From Proteobacteria bacterium UBA4656 (lineage in GTDB: Bacteria > Pseudomonadota > Gammaproteobacteria > Xanthomonadales > Ahniellaceae), in assembly GCA_002405525.1 (NCBI GenBank), contig DHLY01000015.1:9590-19280 (forward strand): a DNA stretch of 9,691 bases, in the 5' to 3' direction. Below, piece after piece: positions 7,634 to 9,691 of the stretch. Position 1 is the first letter of the stretch. Each line of letters begins with the position of its first letter. The notes beneath the pieces are model-generated. The model ran no database searches, was not told the DNA's origin, and saw only the letters and a program-made list of their open reading frames with translations. The translations under genes were made by a program, and so were the position numbers.

Positions 7634-8464
7634 GTGAATATCAAGACTTTTGCGCTGGCGGGCTTTGCCGTCGCCGGATTCGTCGCCGCCGACGCCGCCA
7701 TGGCCCAGGCCTGCTCGATTGCCGCCTGGAACGGCGGCCCCACCGGCACGCCGGCCGCCGGCCGCCCGGCCGACGGCGTGGCCCGCTACTCCGGCCAGTG
7801 CGGTCTGCGCGCCACGGCGACCGCGCAGTACGTGACCGACACCACTCCCGCCGCGGAGCCCACCTTCCGGGCCCGCTTCTACGTGTATACCGGTCTGGCC
7901 ACCGGTTCCGCGGTGGTGTATGAGGCGCTGAACGCGTCCAACGCCGCGATGATCCGCGTGACCTACGACCGCGGCGCTGGCCAGTTCGTGTTCGCCACCA
8001 CCGGCAGCAACGGCAACGTCGGCTCGATCACCGCGGATCGCTGGTACTCGATCGAACTGAACTGGTCGCGGTCGGCCGGCAACCTCGTGGCCACCGTGCG
8101 CGGTGCCGGCGCTACCACCGATTCCACCGCCACCGTCACCGGCGTCGGTGGCACCGACCAGATCGACGCCGCGCGCCTGGGCTGGGTCTCCGGAACCGCC
8201 ACCACCAACACCCGTGCGCTGGTTTTCGATGCCTATGATTCGCGCCGCGCCTCCGCCATCGGACGGCTGTGCCGCGGTGATGCCAACAACGATGGCACGC
8301 GCAACTCGGGTGATCAAATCGTGGTTCGCAATGAGGTCTTTGGCACGACGGTCGCTAGTGGCCAGCCGGATGCTAACGAGGATGGAAACATCAACTCGGG
8401 TGACCAGATTACCGTCCGCAACCTGGTTTTCAACGCCCAGAATGCCTGCACCTCCGGCGTTTGA
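7634..8464 (+). CDS. Secreted protein with beta-rich lectin-like domain and C-terminal dockerin
   Basis: The 276-residue product begins with a signal peptide (VNIKTFALAGFAVAGFVAAD, cleavage likely after AMA at 22-24). Residues about 27-205 form a beta-rich domain with Cys27 and Cys56, a FRARFYVYTGL strand, WYSIELNWS near 137-145 and RLGWVSG. The layout suggests a concanavalin/LamG-like sandwich; I see no catalytic motif. Residues 213-272 are a dockerin: two loops of pattern DxNxDGxxNSGD, at 216-227 and 246-257, each followed by a short helix ending VRNxVF. Expected calcium ligands are Asp216, Asn218, Asp220, Asp227 and Asp246, Asn248, Asp250, Asp257. Cys213 and Cys272 bracket the dockerin and could form a disulfide clasp. 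It is first in a three-gene cluster whose next two products look cohesin-like. Dockerin strong, lectin-like fold tentative, partner inferred. Confidence 0.8.
   Translation: MNIKTFALAGFAVAGFVAADAAMAQACSIAAWNGGPTGTPAAGRPADGVARYSGQCGLRATATAQYVTDTTPAAEPTFRARFYVYTGLATGSAVVYEALNASNAAMIRVTYDRGAGQFVFATTGSNGNVGSITADRWYSIELNWSRSAGNLVATVRGAGATTDSTATVTGVGGTDQIDAARLGWVSGTATTNTRALVFDAYDSRRASAIGRLCRGDANNDGTRNSGDQIVVRNEVFGTTVASGQPDANEDGNINSGDQITVRNLVFNAQNACTSGV
8279..8431 (+). repeat. Internal duplication: two 63-bp dockerin repeat units
   Basis: Unit 1 (8279-8341, residues 216-236) and unit 2 (8369-8431, residues 246-266) are separated by nine codons. By hand alignment 16 of 21 residues are identical, yet 9 of those 16 codons differ synonymously. 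The duplication is therefore old, and the two halves have been kept alike at protein level, as in dockerins with two symmetric binding faces. GC content is about 52% in unit 1 and 51% in unit 2, well below the surrounding genes. Confidence 0.85.
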
Positions 8465-8488
8465 ACTTGCCATCCGTCTGACAGCATC

Positions 8489-8494
8489 AGGAGA
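8489..8494 (+). promoter_or_regulatory. Shine-Dalgarno AGGAGA of the cohesin-like gene
   Basis: AGGAGA lies 6 bp before ATG 8501 and within the 36-bp gap after the dockerin gene. It is a near-ideal site and supports strong independent initiation within a shared transcript. Confidence 0.75.
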
Positions 8495-8500
8495 CTTTTC

Positions 8501-8965
8501 ATGAAGACCAAACTGATTCTCGCAGCCGCTGGCCTGGTGTGCGCCAGTTCCGCGGGCGCCGCTGAGTTGCTCGCCAGTGTGGAGTCCGTCAAGGGTGGTG
8601 CCGCCGCCATCGGGCTCGATCTTGTGTCCGATGGCACGGTGGCAGGGTTTTCCTTCTCTCTCGAAGTGCCCGGAGTCGAGGCAAAAGCGGTCCGCAGCTC
8701 GAACTGCGTCGCACAGCTGCCCAAGGGTTTTTCCGCGGGCTGCGGGTTCGGCAACGGCAAGGTCAATGTGATCGCTTGGGCGGACGCGCCGGGCACCTTC
8801 TTGCCTGCCGGGGTCACCTCCGTCGGGACCATCATATTGACCTCCCCGCTCTCCAAGGGCGGTGCGTTTCGCATTTCCAGCTTCGAGACAAGTAACGACA
8901 ATGGCGTCAGCACCCCCGGTACGGCGAAGGTGGATGGCGTCGCAATGGGGGACTCGGCCCGCTGA
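8501..8965 (+). CDS. Secreted single-domain protein, putative cohesin-like
   Basis: The 154-residue product has a signal peptide (MKTKLILAAAGLVCASSAGA, cleavage probably around residues 20-21), leaving a single domain of about 134 residues, the size of one cohesin module. The pattern is all-beta: GGAAAIGLDLVSD, then VAGFSFSLEVPG at 48-59 (compare the cohesin strand where a polar/hydrophobic FxFxL segment precedes a turn), GKVNVIAWADAPGTFLPAG at 86-104, VGTIILTS and a SNDNG turn at 131-135. Cys69 and Cys81 may pair. The FLPAG, SNDNG and PGT features recur in order in the first domain of the next gene. It sits directly after a dockerin gene, which suggests it is that dockerin's receptor. It has no visible anchor or catalytic motif. 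Other immunoglobulin-like or adhesin beta-sandwich families are the alternative. Confidence 0.55.
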   Translation: MKTKLILAAAGLVCASSAGAAELLASVESVKGGAAAIGLDLVSDGTVAGFSFSLEVPGVEAKAVRSSNCVAQLPKGFSAGCGFGNGKVNVIAWADAPGTFLPAGVTSVGTIILTSPLSKGGAFRISSFETSNDNGVSTPGTAKVDGVAMGDSAR

Positions 8966-9027
8966 GCCGATTGATAGAGTTTGGTTCCTGCGCTTTTCAC
9001 CTTGGACCCCTTGGGGAGTGACGATCC

Positions 9028-9691
9028 ATGAATAACTCGTTGTTCAAACTGCTCGTCGCCTCGGCGTTTCTCGCCGGGGCGCCGCTGGCCTTCGCCCAGT
9101 CGCTTGTGGTGCCCAATGCGTCCGGCGTCGTCAACGGCACCGGTCAGACGTTTGTCGTCAACTTTACGTCGAACAGTACTGCCGGCCTCGATTTCACGTT
9201 GGACGCAACTCCGGCGAACGTGACCTTCACGGCCACCAGCAACACGATCACGGGTCTCACCTGCAACATTCCAATGGGAAACCCGCAGCGCGTTATCTGC
9301 AACGGTTTTGCGGCGGCGGGGTTCCTGCCCTCCGGCGCCCTGACGGTGACATACACCGCGGGTGCGACAACCGGACCGGTCGCCCTCAACCTTTCGGGAG
9401 TGGTTTTCACTAACGACATGGGGAATGTCCAGCCGGGTACCTCCACCAACGGCACGTTGACCCTCGCCGCCGGCCCGTCCGGTCCGGCGCTGGGCTACGC
9501 GCCGGCCGCTGGCTCGGCAATCGCCGTGCCCGCCAGCATCGGCGGCACCACGGTGACGTCGACGATCAACGTCACCCAGACGGGTGGGGACACGGGGCAG
9601 AACACGACCCTGGCGTGCACGGTTTCGGGCACGGGCTACGTCGCCACGGTGACCGGTTCGCCGTTTGCTCCCGGCGGGGCGGGTGGCTCGG
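9028..9691 (+). CDS. Secreted multidomain protein with cohesin-like first domain, 3' end outside window
   Basis: The frame is open from ATG 9028 to the window end (221 residues seen). GGGGAG at 9013-9018 is the ribosome-binding site. The signal peptide MNNSLFKLLVASAFLAGAPL continues to a likely cleavage after AFA at 21-23. Domain 1 (about 25-147) is beta-rich: TFVVNFTS, AGLDFTLDATP, TGLTCNIP with Cys79, RVICNG with Cys91, FLPSGALTVTYT from 99, and FTNDMG at 127-132 before PGTSTNGTLTL. It aligns by eye with the preceding gene product. Domain 2 (from about 150; LGYAPAAGSAIAVP, TTLACTVSGTGY with Cys197) resembles repeats I recall from Xanthomonadales secreted proteins ending in an IPTL-CTERM sorting signal. 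The true C-terminus is unseen, so anchoring is speculative. It could carry further modules and serve as a scaffold. Confidence 0.6.
   Translation, partial: MNNSLFKLLVASAFLAGAPLAFAQSLVVPNASGVVNGTGQTFVVNFTSNSTAGLDFTLDATPANVTFTATSNTITGLTCNIPMGNPQRVICNGFAAAGFLPSGALTVTYTAGATTGPVALNLSGVVFTNDMGNVQPGTSTNGTLTLAAGPSGPALGYAPAAGSAIAVPASIGGTTVTSTINVTQTGGDTGQNTTLACTVSGTGYVATVTGSPFAPGGAGGS

Noticed and set aside
4868..8473. Antisense open frame of about 1200 codons
   Set aside because: It spans purF, the DUF455 gene and the dockerin gene on the opposite strand and has no recognisable domain or start signal. It is a GC-skew shadow.
8501..8560. Lipoprotein signal at Cys14 of the cohesin-like protein
   Set aside because: The residues before the Cys are Gly-Leu-Val, which do not fit a lipobox. 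A SPase I site after the SAGA region fits better.
8966..9027. Separate promoter or terminator between the two cohesin-like genes
   Set aside because: I see no paired -35/-10 and no hairpin with a T-run. AT-rich pieces such as TTGATAGAG do not line up.

Overview
The window is GC-rich DNA, probably from a gammaproteobacterium of the Xanthomonadales/Lysobacterales (Lysobacter/Luteimonas-like). The evidence is the gene order trpA-accD-folC-dedD-cvpA-purF, which from general knowledge is the Xanthomonas-type version of the gammaproteobacterial accD-folC-dedD-cvpA-purF block. Heptanucleotide tandem repeats and a GTGGGAGCGGC-type palindrome between genes fit the same group. No marker gene is present, so the placement is an inference.

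Layout, all genes on the + strand. Positions 1-231 are a repeat-rich leader with 7-bp tandem repeats in opposite orientations. Positions 232-6367 are a compact housekeeping run: tryptophan synthase alpha (trpA), carboxyltransferase beta (accD), folylpolyglutamate/dihydrofolate synthase (folC), a SPOR-domain cell-division protein with two SPOR modules (dedD), a CvpA-family membrane protein and amidophosphoribosyltransferase (purF). Gaps are short (9-73 bp). A perfect TATAAT before dedD may start a second transcript. A REP-like palindrome follows purF, and then comes a DUF455 ferritin-like protein with a complete-looking di-iron ligand set.

Positions 7367-9691 differ in kind. After a 267-bp spacer with a good sigma-70-like promoter come three genes for secreted proteins, each with a signal peptide and a clear Shine-Dalgarno sequence. 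The first (7634-8464) has a beta-rich, possibly lectin-like, N-terminal domain and a C-terminal type-I-like dockerin with two nearly identical calcium-loop repeats. The second (8501-8965) is a signal peptide plus one domain of cohesin-like size and pattern. The third (9028 to the window end, incomplete) starts with a related cohesin-like domain and continues into a second extracellular domain. The dockerin coding segment and the genes after it have visibly lower third-position GC than the housekeeping block.

The most interesting feature is this possible dockerin/cohesin cluster: a candidate small cell-surface or extracellular assembly system outside the classical clostridial cellulosomes. The dockerin call rests on clear motifs. 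The cohesin calls rest on domain size, pattern and my by-eye alignment of the two neighbours, and need structural or profile confirmation.
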